Shown in pieces: positions 1 through 6,344 of a stretch of DNA of 11,547 nt. Position 1 is the stretch's first letter, and each line of letters opens with the position of its first letter. Source of the DNA: Deltaproteobacteria bacterium (GTDB lineage Bacteria; UBA10199; SPLOWO2-01-44-7). The position numbers and the translations under genes are program-made. Under the pieces are notes generated by a model. It did no database searches, was not told the DNA's origin, and saw only the letters and a list, made by a program, of their open reading frames with translations. The stretch is from the NCBI GenBank assembly GCA_016203765.1, contig JACQMB010000094.1, forward strand, positions 1-11,547. The letters are read 5' to 3'.

Positions 1-818
1 CGCAGGGCAAGGCCCTCGATATTCTGGAAGGCCTGCCGGTCGTCGGCTCCAACGCCAAAATCACCGGGACCAATAATTATAAAGATATCGAGGGAAGCAA
101 CTTGGTCATCATCACGGCGGGACTTGCCCGCAAACCGGGGATGTCGCGCGATGACCTGCTCATAAAAAATCTGGGGATCATGAAGGATGTAGCCCGGAAT
201 GTGGCGCAACACGCGAAGAACGCCTTCGTGATTGTCGTCTCCAACCCGCTTGACGCCATGGTCTACACCTTTCAAAAAATTTCTAAATTCCCAACGCACA
301 AGGTCTGCGGCATGGCCGGTGTTTTGGATTCGTCCCGGTTTCGGGCCTTTGTCGCGATGGAGTTGGGTTGTCCCATTCAGGATGTTTACGCCGTCGTTTT
401 GGGCGGCCACGGCGACACGATGGTTCCCCTTCCCCGGCTCTGCACCGTCAAGGGAAAACCGCTTCCAGAGATTCTCCCGAAGGAAAAAATCGAACAAATC
501 GTCGAACGGACCAAAAACGCCGGCGGCGAGGTGGTCGCCCTGTTGAAAACGGGGAGTGCCTTTGTCTCCCCCGCCCTTTCGGCCCTGGCGATGGCCGAGT
601 CCTACCTGAAAAATCAGAAAAAAGAACTCCCCTGTGCCGCCTATCTGAACGGTGAGTATGGCGTGAAAGGCTACATCCTCGGCGTCCCCGCCGTGATCGG
701 TGCCGGCGGCATCGAAAAAATCGTCGAACTTAAATTAAACCCGGACGAGATGGCCCTCTTTCAACAAAGCCTTACCCATGTCCAAAATCTTGTCCGGCAA
801 TGTGACAGCCTGTCTTAA
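1..818 (+). CDS. mdh: Malate dehydrogenase (LDH-like type), 5'-truncated by the window edge
   Basis: Catalyses NAD-dependent interconversion of malate and oxaloacetate in the cytoplasm (TCA cycle). The reading frame is open from base 3, giving 271 visible residues; about 35-40 N-terminal residues, including the NAD-binding glycine loop, lie outside the window. Visible motifs fit the family. The substrate-loop segment LARKPGMSRDD carries the Arg at visible residue 43 that selects oxaloacetate over pyruvate (LDH position 102, where LDH has Gln). LDSSRFR holds the Asp/Arg pair (LDH 168/171), and GGHGDTM holds the catalytic His (visible residue 136, LDH 195). The offset from LDH numbering is a constant 59, so no indel lies in this core. 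This is the LDH-like MDH group, not the E. coli-type enzyme. It ends with TAA at 816-818. The following 78 bp to the next gene hold that gene's promoter and no clear terminator hairpin. The TTG at 102 is an internal Leu codon, not a start. Confidence 0.96.
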   Translation, partial: QGKALDILEGLPVVGSNAKITGTNNYKDIEGSNLVIITAGLARKPGMSRDDLLIKNLGIMKDVARNVAQHAKNAFVIVVSNPLDAMVYTFQKISKFPTHKVCGMAGVLDSSRFRAFVAMELGCPIQDVYAVVLGGHGDTMVPLPRLCTVKGKPLPEILPKEKIEQIVERTKNAGGEVVALLKTGSAFVSPALSALAMAESYLKNQKKELPCAAYLNGEYGVKGYILGVPAVIGAGGIEKIVELKLNPDEMALFQQSLTHVQNLVRQCDSLS

Positions 819-860
819 AAAGCGGACACAAAAAATATTTAAAAATCAATGGCTTAGTCC

Positions 861-889
861 TTGACGCCCCCTTTTTGGTTTTCTAGTTT
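861..889 (+). promoter_or_regulatory. Sigma-70-type promoter of the FHA regulator gene
   Basis: A -35 box TTGACG (861-866) is followed by a 17-bp spacer and a -10 box TAGTTT (884-889). Seven bases separate the -10 box from ATG 897, so transcription should begin at or one base before the start codon, giving a leaderless mRNA. No Shine-Dalgarno sequence precedes the ATG. The TTG of the -35 box is in frame with the gene but should not be read as a start. Promoter activity is inferred from sequence only. Confidence 0.65.
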
Positions 890-896
890 ACACCCC

Positions 897-2165
897 ATGG
901 CCCATCTCCTTTTGCAAAAGGAAGACAAGCCCCTTTTCAAAAGACCGCTCGATCAAACGCGTCTGACCATCGGGCGCGACCCCTCCTGCGACATTCAGCT
1001 TTTGGATATTGCCATTTCACGCCAGCATTGTGCCATCGAAAGGCAAAACCGCGTCTACGTTTTGAAGGACTCCAGCCGGAACGGGACGTTCGTGAATGCC
1101 AAAAAAATTCAGGAAATAAAACTCCACGAGGGGGACCGGATTCAAATCGGCCCCTGGCGGCTCGTTTTTTCGGCGAACGGAAACGAAACGGCGGGCGAGA
1201 CATTTGTGGAAAGAAGACAAGACGGAGAGCCGGCCATCCTAAACCGGATGCTGGGCAATTCCAGGCCGTTGAAAAAAGTTTTAGATCATATCCGCCGGGC
1301 GGCGGACAGCGCCGTGCCGGTCTGCCTGATTGGGGCCTCGGGAACGGGAAAGGAATTGGCCGCCCGCCTCATTCACGATCTTTCCCGACGCTCTGAAAAA
1401 CCTTTTGTGGCGGTCAACTGCGGGGCGATCCCGGCCAACCTGATCGAGAGTTTGTTATTCGGTCATGAAAAGGGCTCTTTCACCGGGGCCGTGGAACGTC
1501 AGGAAGGGGTTTTTGAACAGGCCGACGGCGGGACCCTCTTTTTGGATGAGATCGGCGAGATGCCCCTCGAACTGCAGACCCGCCTGTTGCGGGTCTTGGA
1601 AACGCAGGTGGTGCGAAGGGTGGGGGGGAGGGAAGATATCACCCTGGATGTCCGCCTGGTATGCGCCACCTTGCGGAAATTGAAAGACCAGGTCGCCGCC
1701 GGCACGTTTCGCGAGGATCTTTTTTTCCGGCTTTTTGTTTTTCCGATCGAACTCCCCTCGCTGGCGGAGCGGAGGGAGGATATTGCCTTGTTGGCACAAC
1801 ATTTTTTAACCGCCCTCGCCCTCCCCGGGGAGCCCCCCGCCTTCACAGAAAAGGCCCTGGCAAAATTAAAAACTTACGAATGGCCCGGCAACGTGCGCGA
1901 GCTGAAAAACGTGATCCAAAGAGCCTTGTTGATCGGAAACGGAAAAACCATTGAGGTGAAAGATTTGGAACTGACCCATCTGTCGCTTAACAAAGATTTC
2001 TCCGGAGACAAAAAACTGACCGATCAGGAAAAATATTCTATCCTTGAGGCCCTGCGCAAAACGAGCGGCAACCGCTCCCAGGCGGCCCGCCTGTTGGGGA
2101 TCGCCCGCACCACGCTCGCCTCCAAACTGCGGCGCTATCAGATCAAACGTCAGGAGTGGGTTTAA
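897..2165 (+). CDS. FHA-domain sigma-54-dependent transcriptional activator (enhancer-binding protein)
   Basis: A 422-aa cytoplasmic activator expected to remodel sigma-54 RNA polymerase in response to a phosphothreonine signal. Domains in order: FHA domain at about residues 20-92, with GRD (26-28), SRQH (41-44) and SSRNGT (59-64), the usual phosphopeptide-binding positions; AAA+ sigma-54 interaction domain at about 117-345; Fis-type helix-turn-helix at about 383-416. The AAA+ part shows Walker A GASGTGKE (146-153), the sigma-54-contact loop GSFTGA (193-198), Walker B TLFLDE (213-218), arginine fingers in FREDLFFR (271-278) and WPGNVREL (329-336). Three normally conserved positions differ: Walker A has Ala where Glu is usual, the loop has Ser in GAFTGA, and the sensor I position reads ATLRK instead of ATNRD/ATHRD. 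There is no receiver domain, so input probably comes from a Ser/Thr kinase encoded elsewhere. ATG 897 is preferred over the in-frame TTG 861, because that TTG belongs to the promoter and the FHA fold begins after the ATG. The target genes are not visible. Confidence 0.93.
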   Translation: MAHLLLQKEDKPLFKRPLDQTRLTIGRDPSCDIQLLDIAISRQHCAIERQNRVYVLKDSSRNGTFVNAKKIQEIKLHEGDRIQIGPWRLVFSANGNETAGETFVERRQDGEPAILNRMLGNSRPLKKVLDHIRRAADSAVPVCLIGASGTGKELAARLIHDLSRRSEKPFVAVNCGAIPANLIESLLFGHEKGSFTGAVERQEGVFEQADGGTLFLDEIGEMPLELQTRLLRVLETQVVRRVGGREDITLDVRLVCATLRKLKDQVAAGTFREDLFFRLFVFPIELPSLAERREDIALLAQHFLTALALPGEPPAFTEKALAKLKTYEWPGNVRELKNVIQRALLIGNGKTIEVKDLELTHLSLNKDFSGDKKLTDQEKYSILEALRKTSGNRSQAARLLGIARTTLASKLRRYQIKRQEWV

Positions 2166-2168
2166 GAA

Positions 2169-2238
2169 GGGGTCAACTCCTGACACCTGACAAATCGGCT
2201 CATTCCATTGTTGGTGTCAGGTGTCAGGAGTTGACCCC
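2169..2238. repeat. Perfect inverted repeat (24-bp stem, 22-nt loop), REPIN-like, between convergent genes
   Basis: The left arm 2169-2192 is the exact reverse complement of 2215-2238, with the loop at 2193-2214. The arms begin GGGGTCAACTCC and contain a 7-bp tandem duplication, CCTGACA CCTGACA, mirrored as TGTCAGG TGTCAGG on the other side. The element fills the 79-bp gap between two convergent stop codons, leaving 3 bp on one side and 6 bp on the other. No T-run follows the stem on the + strand, so it is not a classical intrinsic terminator, though the hairpin could still stop or protect both transcripts. Its size, symmetry and extragenic site resemble a REP doublet (REPIN) mobilised by an IS200-type REP-associated transposase encoded elsewhere. 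That origin is an inference from form. Confidence 0.85.
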
Positions 2239-2244
2239 CTCCCC

Positions 2245-2661
2245 CTACGGCTTGAGATATTCGAAGGCTGAGGTCAACGCCATAGTCTGCGCTTGCAGGG
2301 GTGCCCGTTCAAACAGGGTGGGAATTTGATTGAGATAATCAGGCGTGGGGAGGAGGGGAACATCCCAGTTGTAACGCAAGCGGATCGGATCGCCGTTCAG
2401 GGCGCGCAGGAACAAATTCCAGCCCCGAAATATCGAATTTAAAATCCAACCCAATTTCCCCTGACCATAGCCGCGATACGGCTCGGCGGCATCCAGCAAA
2501 AAGAGGTCTAACGACCTTATCTGCCAGAGGGCCTCCCCCTCCTGCCCCACGCGGCTGGGAATCCCAAGCTTGTCAAAAAGGGGAATGGGTTCTCCCGGGT
2601 TCAACCCCAAGGCCAAAAACCCTTGTTTTTCCCGCAAATTTTCCTCCACCTTCGGGGGCAT
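2245..2661 (-). CDS. Hypothetical protein, 138 aa, downstream of ligA
   Basis: I do not recognise a family. The product is a soluble-looking 138-residue protein with no signal peptide, membrane segment or cysteine. It contains a Gly/Pro-containing stretch near residues 18-28 (LALGLNPGEPI), an aromatic and charged middle (EPYRGYGQGKLGWILNSIF, about 60-78), and a Pro- and Trp-containing C-terminal half. It is judged real because it fills the gap between ligA and the inverted repeat with no competing frame, starts at an ATG with an upstream AGAGG 9 nt away (2671-2675), and lies 30 bp behind ligA on the same strand, so it is probably co-transcribed. A TATAAT on the - strand (2676-2681) could add a promoter, but no good -35 is seen. 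Function is unknown; location after ligA alone does not justify a DNA-repair role. Confidence 0.75.
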   Translation of the reverse strand: MPPKVEENLREKQGFLALGLNPGEPIPLFDKLGIPSRVGQEGEALWQIRSLDLFLLDAAEPYRGYGQGKLGWILNSIFRGWNLFLRALNGDPIRLRYNWDVPLLPTPDYLNQIPTLFERAPLQAQTMALTSAFEYLKP

Positions 2662-2670
2662 AGTTTTACG

Positions 2671-2681
2671 CCTCTATTATA
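2671..2681 (-). promoter_or_regulatory. Ribosome binding site AGAGG overlapping a possible -10 box (TATAAT)
   Basis: Read on the - strand, TATAATAGAGG lies just behind the ligA stop. AGAGG (2671-2675) is 9 nt from ATG 2661 and supports that start. TATAAT (2676-2681) is a perfect -10 hexamer, but the region 17 bp upstream, in the end of ligA, has no convincing -35. A weak internal promoter is possible. If it is used, the message would start after or inside the RBS. Confidence 0.4.
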
Positions 2682-2691
2682 GTTATCGGCG

Positions 2692-4593
2692 TTAGAGACC
2701 CAGAAGTTGTTTAAATTCTTTTTCAGAGAGGATTTTGGTTTTGGCTCCCCCGGCTTGGAGTTTTTTGGCTTTGTCGAGTTTGGATCCCGCGCCCCCGCCG
2801 GCGCCCACCACCAGGTAGTCGAGGTTTTTAGAGACGCCGGAGGCGGCCGTTCCCCCCTTTGCCTCCACCTGCGCCTGGGCCTGCTCGCGCGGCATCGCCA
2901 ACAGGGCGCCGGTAAACAAAAAGGATTTCCCCGCCAAAGGTCCCCCCGAAAGGCGTCTGACCCCCTTTTCGACTGCAATATGTTTGAGTAGCCTGTCAAT
3001 CAATGGTCTCTTCTCCTTTAAACCGTCCACCACCACCGCGGCAATTTTTTCGCCAATGCCATGGATGGAAACAAGTTCTGCCTGGGTTAATTTTAAAACC
3101 TTCTCCAGACTGCCAAAACCAGCCAAAATTTTGGCAACGTGTTTTCCCAACTCCGGAATACTTAACGCCCGCAAAAAAATATCGAGGGGCAATTTTCGTT
3201 TCGCATCGATATGGGCAACCAATTTGGCCGCCAGGGTCTCGCCCATCCTTTCCAACGGAACTAAATCCTCCGTTCTCAAGAGATAAAAATCGGCCGGCTC
3301 TTTGATCAAACCATTTTCATAAAGTTGTTGCAGATGTTTTCGCCCAAAACCTTCAATGTCGACCACCTTTACAAAATGATCGAGGTCGGCGATTTTGGTG
3401 ACGGCGCATTTTTTGGGATTGGTGCAATAAAGAAAATCATCGCGGAGTTCGACAGCAGAGCCGCAGGAGGGGCATTTTTTGGGCGGATGCAGTTCCTTCC
3501 CCTTCGCCTCAACCACCTTTTCCAAATAGGGAATCACCCCTCCGCGCCGGACCATCAACACCTTGGCGGGGATCGTCACCCCCATCTTTTTGGCCATACC
3601 GAAGTTGTGGAGCGAGACGCGCGTGACGGTGGCGCCGGAAAGTTCAACCGGCTCGACCCTGCCAACCGGTGTGATCGTGCCGGTCCGGGAAACGCTCCAC
3701 AGCACATCGCGCAACACCGTCTCGCCGAAATCCCCCTGAAATTTATAGGCGATGGCAAAGCGGGGGTGATGGGCGGTGGCTCCCAACCGCTCTTGTTCGG
3801 AAACCGAATTGGTTTTATAAACCACCCCATCGGTTTCGTAATCCTGTTTTTCCCGCTTCTTAAAAAATTCCTCAAAAACTTTTTGTATTTTTTCTTTGGC
3901 AACAAGTTTCCACTCCACCACCGGAAATTTCTCTTTGGTTAACAGTTTTCTTTTCTCCGCCTCGGTTTTACAGCCGGCGTTGAGCAAATCGTAGCTAAAA
4001 AAGGAAAGATTATATTCGCCGGTCTTGCGGGGGTCCTTTTGTTTAATCGCCCCGGCCGCCAGGTTGCGCGGGTTGGCAAACTCCACGGCGTAACGTTTGA
4101 AGACCGACAGCGGCATGTAAATTTCGCCGCGCACCTCGGCATTTTTCAGCCGAATCTGTTTGGGGATATCTTGGACATATTTCACATTGGGAGTGATGAT
4201 TTCCCCCGCAATGCCGGAACCGCGGGTTGCCGCCATTGCCAAAACCCCCTGACGGTTGTATCGCAACGAAACCGCACAGCCGTCAATCTTGGGAGAAGCC
4301 ACCACCTCCCCTTCAAACTTGGAGGCCCAGTGGTTGAGGTCCGCTGCGTTGTAACACTTATCGAGCGAAAGCATCAGGGTTTCGTGCTTGACGGTTTTGC
4401 CGATCTGCGAAACGTCGGAACCGATCTCCCGCAAAACCGGCGAGCCGGGTTTTTTTCTTTTTAAGGTTTCAACCAGCCGGTCGAATTCCTCATCGGAAAT
4501 TTCGGGCCGGTTTTTGACAAAATAAAGGGTGTTATGATGCCGAACGGCCTCTTCCAACTCCCCAATCGACGTCTTGGCCCATTTTTTTACCAT
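2692..4593 (-). CDS. ligA: NAD-dependent DNA ligase, divergent LigA-type
   Basis: Seals nicks in duplex DNA using NAD+ during replication and repair. The product is 633 aa, a little shorter than the usual ~670. Order: short N-terminal domain Ia (1-65); adenylation domain with the AMP-accepting Lys102 in SPKIDG, ATRGSG (122-127), EVRGE (153-157), NPRNLAAG (174-181), DGVVYK (255-260) and AYKFQG (282-287); OB fold to about 365; four-Cys zinc finger (Cys374, 377, 390, 396); helix-hairpin-helix region (about 410-540); C-terminal BRCT domain (about 550-633). Domain Ia, which binds NMN, is unusual: aligned to E. coli Tyr22/His23/Asp32/Tyr35/Asp36 it reads Tyr24/Phe25/Asp34/Phe37/Asp38. The active site reads KIDG rather than the common KLDG. 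ATG 4593 overlaps the end of the upstream phosphatase gene by 7 nt (ATGGTAA), suggesting translational coupling. An in-frame GTG at 4650 would add 19 unconserved residues inside the phosphatase gene and is rejected. It may be the main ligase or a second paralogue; the window cannot tell. Confidence 0.95.
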   Translation of the reverse strand: MVKKWAKTSIGELEEAVRHHNTLYFVKNRPEISDEEFDRLVETLKRKKPGSPVLREIGSDVSQIGKTVKHETLMLSLDKCYNAADLNHWASKFEGEVVASPKIDGCAVSLRYNRQGVLAMAATRGSGIAGEIITPNVKYVQDIPKQIRLKNAEVRGEIYMPLSVFKRYAVEFANPRNLAAGAIKQKDPRKTGEYNLSFFSYDLLNAGCKTEAEKRKLLTKEKFPVVEWKLVAKEKIQKVFEEFFKKREKQDYETDGVVYKTNSVSEQERLGATAHHPRFAIAYKFQGDFGETVLRDVLWSVSRTGTITPVGRVEPVELSGATVTRVSLHNFGMAKKMGVTIPAKVLMVRRGGVIPYLEKVVEAKGKELHPPKKCPSCGSAVELRDDFLYCTNPKKCAVTKIADLDHFVKVVDIEGFGRKHLQQLYENGLIKEPADFYLLRTEDLVPLERMGETLAAKLVAHIDAKRKLPLDIFLRALSIPELGKHVAKILAGFGSLEKVLKLTQAELVSIHGIGEKIAAVVVDGLKEKRPLIDRLLKHIAVEKGVRRLSGGPLAGKSFLFTGALLAMPREQAQAQVEAKGGTAASGVSKNLDYLVVGAGGGAGSKLDKAKKLQAGGAKTKILSEKEFKQLLGL

Positions 4594-5210
4594 GGAAAAA
4601 TCTTGTTTACATCGGCAAAATAGTTCAGGGCGGCCAGACGGTCGCCCCACTCGGTGCCGAATCGAAAAATCGCCAGCGAACCGTTGTCACAACCGACCCT
4701 CTGCATGGCATCCAGGGGTATCTCCAAATAATGGACCAGTATCGCTTTGATCACGTCGGCATGAGAGACCACCGCGACCCTTCCCCCGGCATGTTTTTTT
4801 TTCATCTTTTCAACGGCCCCCACCGCCCGTTTTTGAACCTTGGCAACCTGCTCCCCGCCCGGCACCCGCATTTTGGAGGGATGGGTTAAATAGGTTTGAT
4901 ATTCTTTTTGATATTTTTCCGCCACCTCGCTGAAGGAAAGGCCGATCCAGTCGCCGTAATCGATCTCGGCCACCCCCGGTTCATCGATGACTTTCAGATC
5001 ACCCCGCCCCTCCGCGATAATCCCGGCGGTCTGCCGGGCCCTTAAGATGGGACTGGAATAAACTGCATGGATTTCGATTTGGGCCAGCCAATCACGCAAA
5101 TGCCTCGCCTGGGCTATTCCGGCCTCATTCAAGGGAATCGGTTTGGCCCCCATCACCCGCGGCTCCTCGTTCCAATCGGTCCTTCCGTGGCGAATAAGCA
5201 ACAAATCCAT
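4587..5210 (-). CDS. Histidine phosphatase superfamily protein (GpmB/CobC-like)
   Basis: A 207-aa cytoplasmic enzyme of the phosphoglycerate mutase-like histidine phosphatase superfamily, which transfers phosphate through a phosphohistidine. Visible residues: LLIRHGRTDWN at the N-terminus with phospho-acceptor His8 and Arg7; SSPILRARQT (52-61) with Arg57; EIDYGDWIG (82-90) with the likely acid/base Glu82; VVSHADVIKA (147-156) with His150. The ExDxGxWxG pattern and small size fit GpmB, CobC or PhoE-type phosphatases rather than the 250-aa glycolytic GpmA. The substrate cannot be assigned: no cobalamin genes are nearby, and a 3-phosphoglycerate role is not shown. The start is set at ATG 5210 because family members begin a few residues before RHG and a promoter places the transcript start at this ATG. 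An ATG at 5219 adds only three residues and lies inside the -10 box. The stop overlaps the ligA start, so the two are co-transcribed. Confidence 0.9.
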   Translation of the reverse strand: MDLLLIRHGRTDWNEEPRVMGAKPIPLNEAGIAQARHLRDWLAQIEIHAVYSSPILRARQTAGIIAEGRGDLKVIDEPGVAEIDYGDWIGLSFSEVAEKYQKEYQTYLTHPSKMRVPGGEQVAKVQKRAVGAVEKMKKKHAGGRVAVVSHADVIKAILVHYLEIPLDAMQRVGCDNGSLAIFRFGTEWGDRLAALNYFADVNKIFPW

Positions 5211-5216
5211 AAAAAA

Positions 5217-5245
5217 CATCTAAACGGCAAATTTTAAATTGACAA
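5217..5245 (-). promoter_or_regulatory. Sigma-70-type promoter of the phosphatase-ligA operon
   Basis: Read on the - strand: TTGTCA (5245-5240), 17-bp spacer, TAGATG (5222-5217), then six T residues and ATG 5210. Transcription is predicted to start on the A of the ATG, so the message would be leaderless, and no Shine-Dalgarno sequence is present. The alternative ATG 5219 would overlap the -10 box. The -35 box overlaps a TTGACA on the other strand (5239-5244), which has no matching -10. Confidence 0.6.
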
Positions 5246-5263
5246 GAACAAACGAAGATGATT

Positions 5264-5270
5264 GGAGGAG
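5264..5270 (+). promoter_or_regulatory. Strong Shine-Dalgarno sequence GGAGGAG deciding the start at 5279
   Basis: GGAGGAG is followed by 8 nt and ATG 5279. An in-frame ATG at 5258 lies upstream of this site and would put the RBS inside the coding region, so 5279 is chosen. This is the only textbook RBS in the window; most other gene starts here appear leaderless or translationally coupled. Confidence 0.8.
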
Positions 5271-5278
5271 CCTATCGC

Positions 5279-6343
5279 ATGACAATCCCGTCGATCAAAC
5301 CCGACATCGTTCCCGTAGATATCGATTTTCCCAAGGCGTTCCTCCCCGTGGCGGTCACGTGCCCGGTTGGCGCTGAAATGTGCGGCAACAAGGCCTATAT
5401 CCAAACCGTCCGGGTGGAAGACGGGACCAACGCCCTGCGTGTGCAATTTCACAGTGAGGTACCGGGGCTCTGGGGACGCAAGGGGCGCGGTTGGTCTCAC
5501 TATGCCATTTATTTAGAAGAGGGCGGAAAAATTTACGCCCGCCGCGCCGCCGGTCCCAACGGCGCTCAAGATGGGCCGGCAAAATACAGCGTGGCAAATC
5601 CAAAATGGGCCGGCGCCCCTCAACGGGTTGCCGAGGTGATTGCCAATGTCGTCGGCGGGTGGGAGACACTGCAAAGACTCCGCTCCCCCTCGTCCGTGGC
5701 GGCCAACCCGGCCTATCAACTGGCCCTCTGGCTGGAAAGCCATCAGAATGAGGCGCTCGCCTCCATCCCGGCTCCCCTGTTGGAAGGGGTATTCATCTTA
5801 GGAGACCAGCCGGTCAAACTCCCGATCGATTTGGATGATAACAGCGACGCCGGTTTTCCTCCCAGCCTCGGCTTAGTTCACGGGGCCGCGCACACCGTCA
5901 ATGACAACGTCTCTGTTTGGAAAGAAGATTCCTCCCTGCTTCGTTTTCATTTTGCCAGCGAACTGGACAACCCCGAATTGGGGATGAAACCGTTCGGCCC
6001 GACCCGGGAAGGCCAACAAGACCTCCCGGCACCCAGTTTTGTTTTGCTCGCGCCCTTTGGCATGGAAGTGCGGGATGTCGCGCGGCCGGAATTCGGCTTG
6101 AGCCTAGAAACACCCCCCGACCGGCTGGCCCTGATCGTTGCCGGCGCCTTGGTGGCGGTGGGGAATTATAACCAGCCTGAGCCGGCGGCAATGGCCCTCT
6201 TCCAAGCGGCACTCCACGCAACCACCGAAGGCAAGCTCCTCCCCGAAACCGACCGCTTTGAACCGGGCGAAGGCTTTAATGTCTATAAGGCTGAAAGTTG
6301 GGGTGAAGGGGCGATTCTTTACAGCGGTCACGGCGGTTCTTAA
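5279..6343 (+). CDS. Hypothetical protein, 354 aa, apparently two copies of one domain
   Basis: I do not recognise a family. No signal peptide or transmembrane helix is visible, so the protein is probably cytoplasmic. The sequence appears to be an internal duplication. Residues 12-60 (starting PVDIDF and ending LRVQFHSE) align with 182-228 (starting PIDLDD and ending LRFHFASE), both with an ED pair just before the LR strand. Further on, 114-128 (PQRVAEVIANVVGGW) aligns with 280-297 (PDRLALIVAGALVAVGNY). The unit is about 165-170 residues, with a linker near 150-175. Only the first copy has a cysteine pair (Cys28, Cys35). It is divergent from the phosphatase operon and convergent with the transporter gene, whose stop codon begins one base after this stop. 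No clear promoter was found between it and the phosphatase gene. The start rests on the strong RBS. A structural, binding or secretion-linked role cannot be distinguished. Confidence 0.85.
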   Translation: MTIPSIKPDIVPVDIDFPKAFLPVAVTCPVGAEMCGNKAYIQTVRVEDGTNALRVQFHSEVPGLWGRKGRGWSHYAIYLEEGGKIYARRAAGPNGAQDGPAKYSVANPKWAGAPQRVAEVIANVVGGWETLQRLRSPSSVAANPAYQLALWLESHQNEALASIPAPLLEGVFILGDQPVKLPIDLDDNSDAGFPPSLGLVHGAAHTVNDNVSVWKEDSSLLRFHFASELDNPELGMKPFGPTREGQQDLPAPSFVLLAPFGMEVRDVARPEFGLSLETPPDRLALIVAGALVAVGNYNQPEPAAMALFQAALHATTEGKLLPETDRFEPGEGFNVYKAESWGEGAILYSGHGGS

Positions 6344-6344
6344 C

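Noticed and set aside
102..818. Complete 238-aa gene starting at TTG 102
   Set aside because: The frame is open to the window edge and the upstream residues also match malate dehydrogenase, so this is the 3' part of a longer gene.
861..896. TTG 861 as start of the FHA regulator
   Set aside because: The TTG belongs to a TTGACG -35 box with a -10 at 17 bp; the extra 12 residues lie before the FHA fold.
1792..1806. Sigma-54 -24 element (TGGCAC) inside the FHA regulator gene
   Set aside because: The required GC of the -12 element is missing (TTTT instead) and the site is internal to coding sequence.
2169..2238. CRISPR repeat or classical rho-independent terminator
   Set aside because: There is one palindrome only, with no spacer-repeat series, and no T-run follows the stem on the plus strand.
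3325..3942. 205-aa plus-strand ORF opposite ligA (and similar long antisense ORFs at 7976-8593 and 7506-7979)
   Set aside because: They lie wholly opposite strong conserved genes, have shadow-like composition and no RBS or promoter; they are by-products of codon bias.
4594..4650. GTG 4650 (- strand) as start of ligA
   Set aside because: It would add 19 residues with no ligase similarity, lying inside the phosphatase gene; ATG 4593 with the overlap fits better.
5239..5267. Plus-strand promoter from TTGACA 5239-5244
   Set aside because: No -10-like hexamer occurs at 15-19 bp spacing; the hexamer is largely the complement of the opposite-strand -35 box.
5258..5278. ATG 5258 as start of the 354-aa protein
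   Set aside because: The strong GGAGGAG RBS lies downstream of it and is correctly spaced for ATG 5279.
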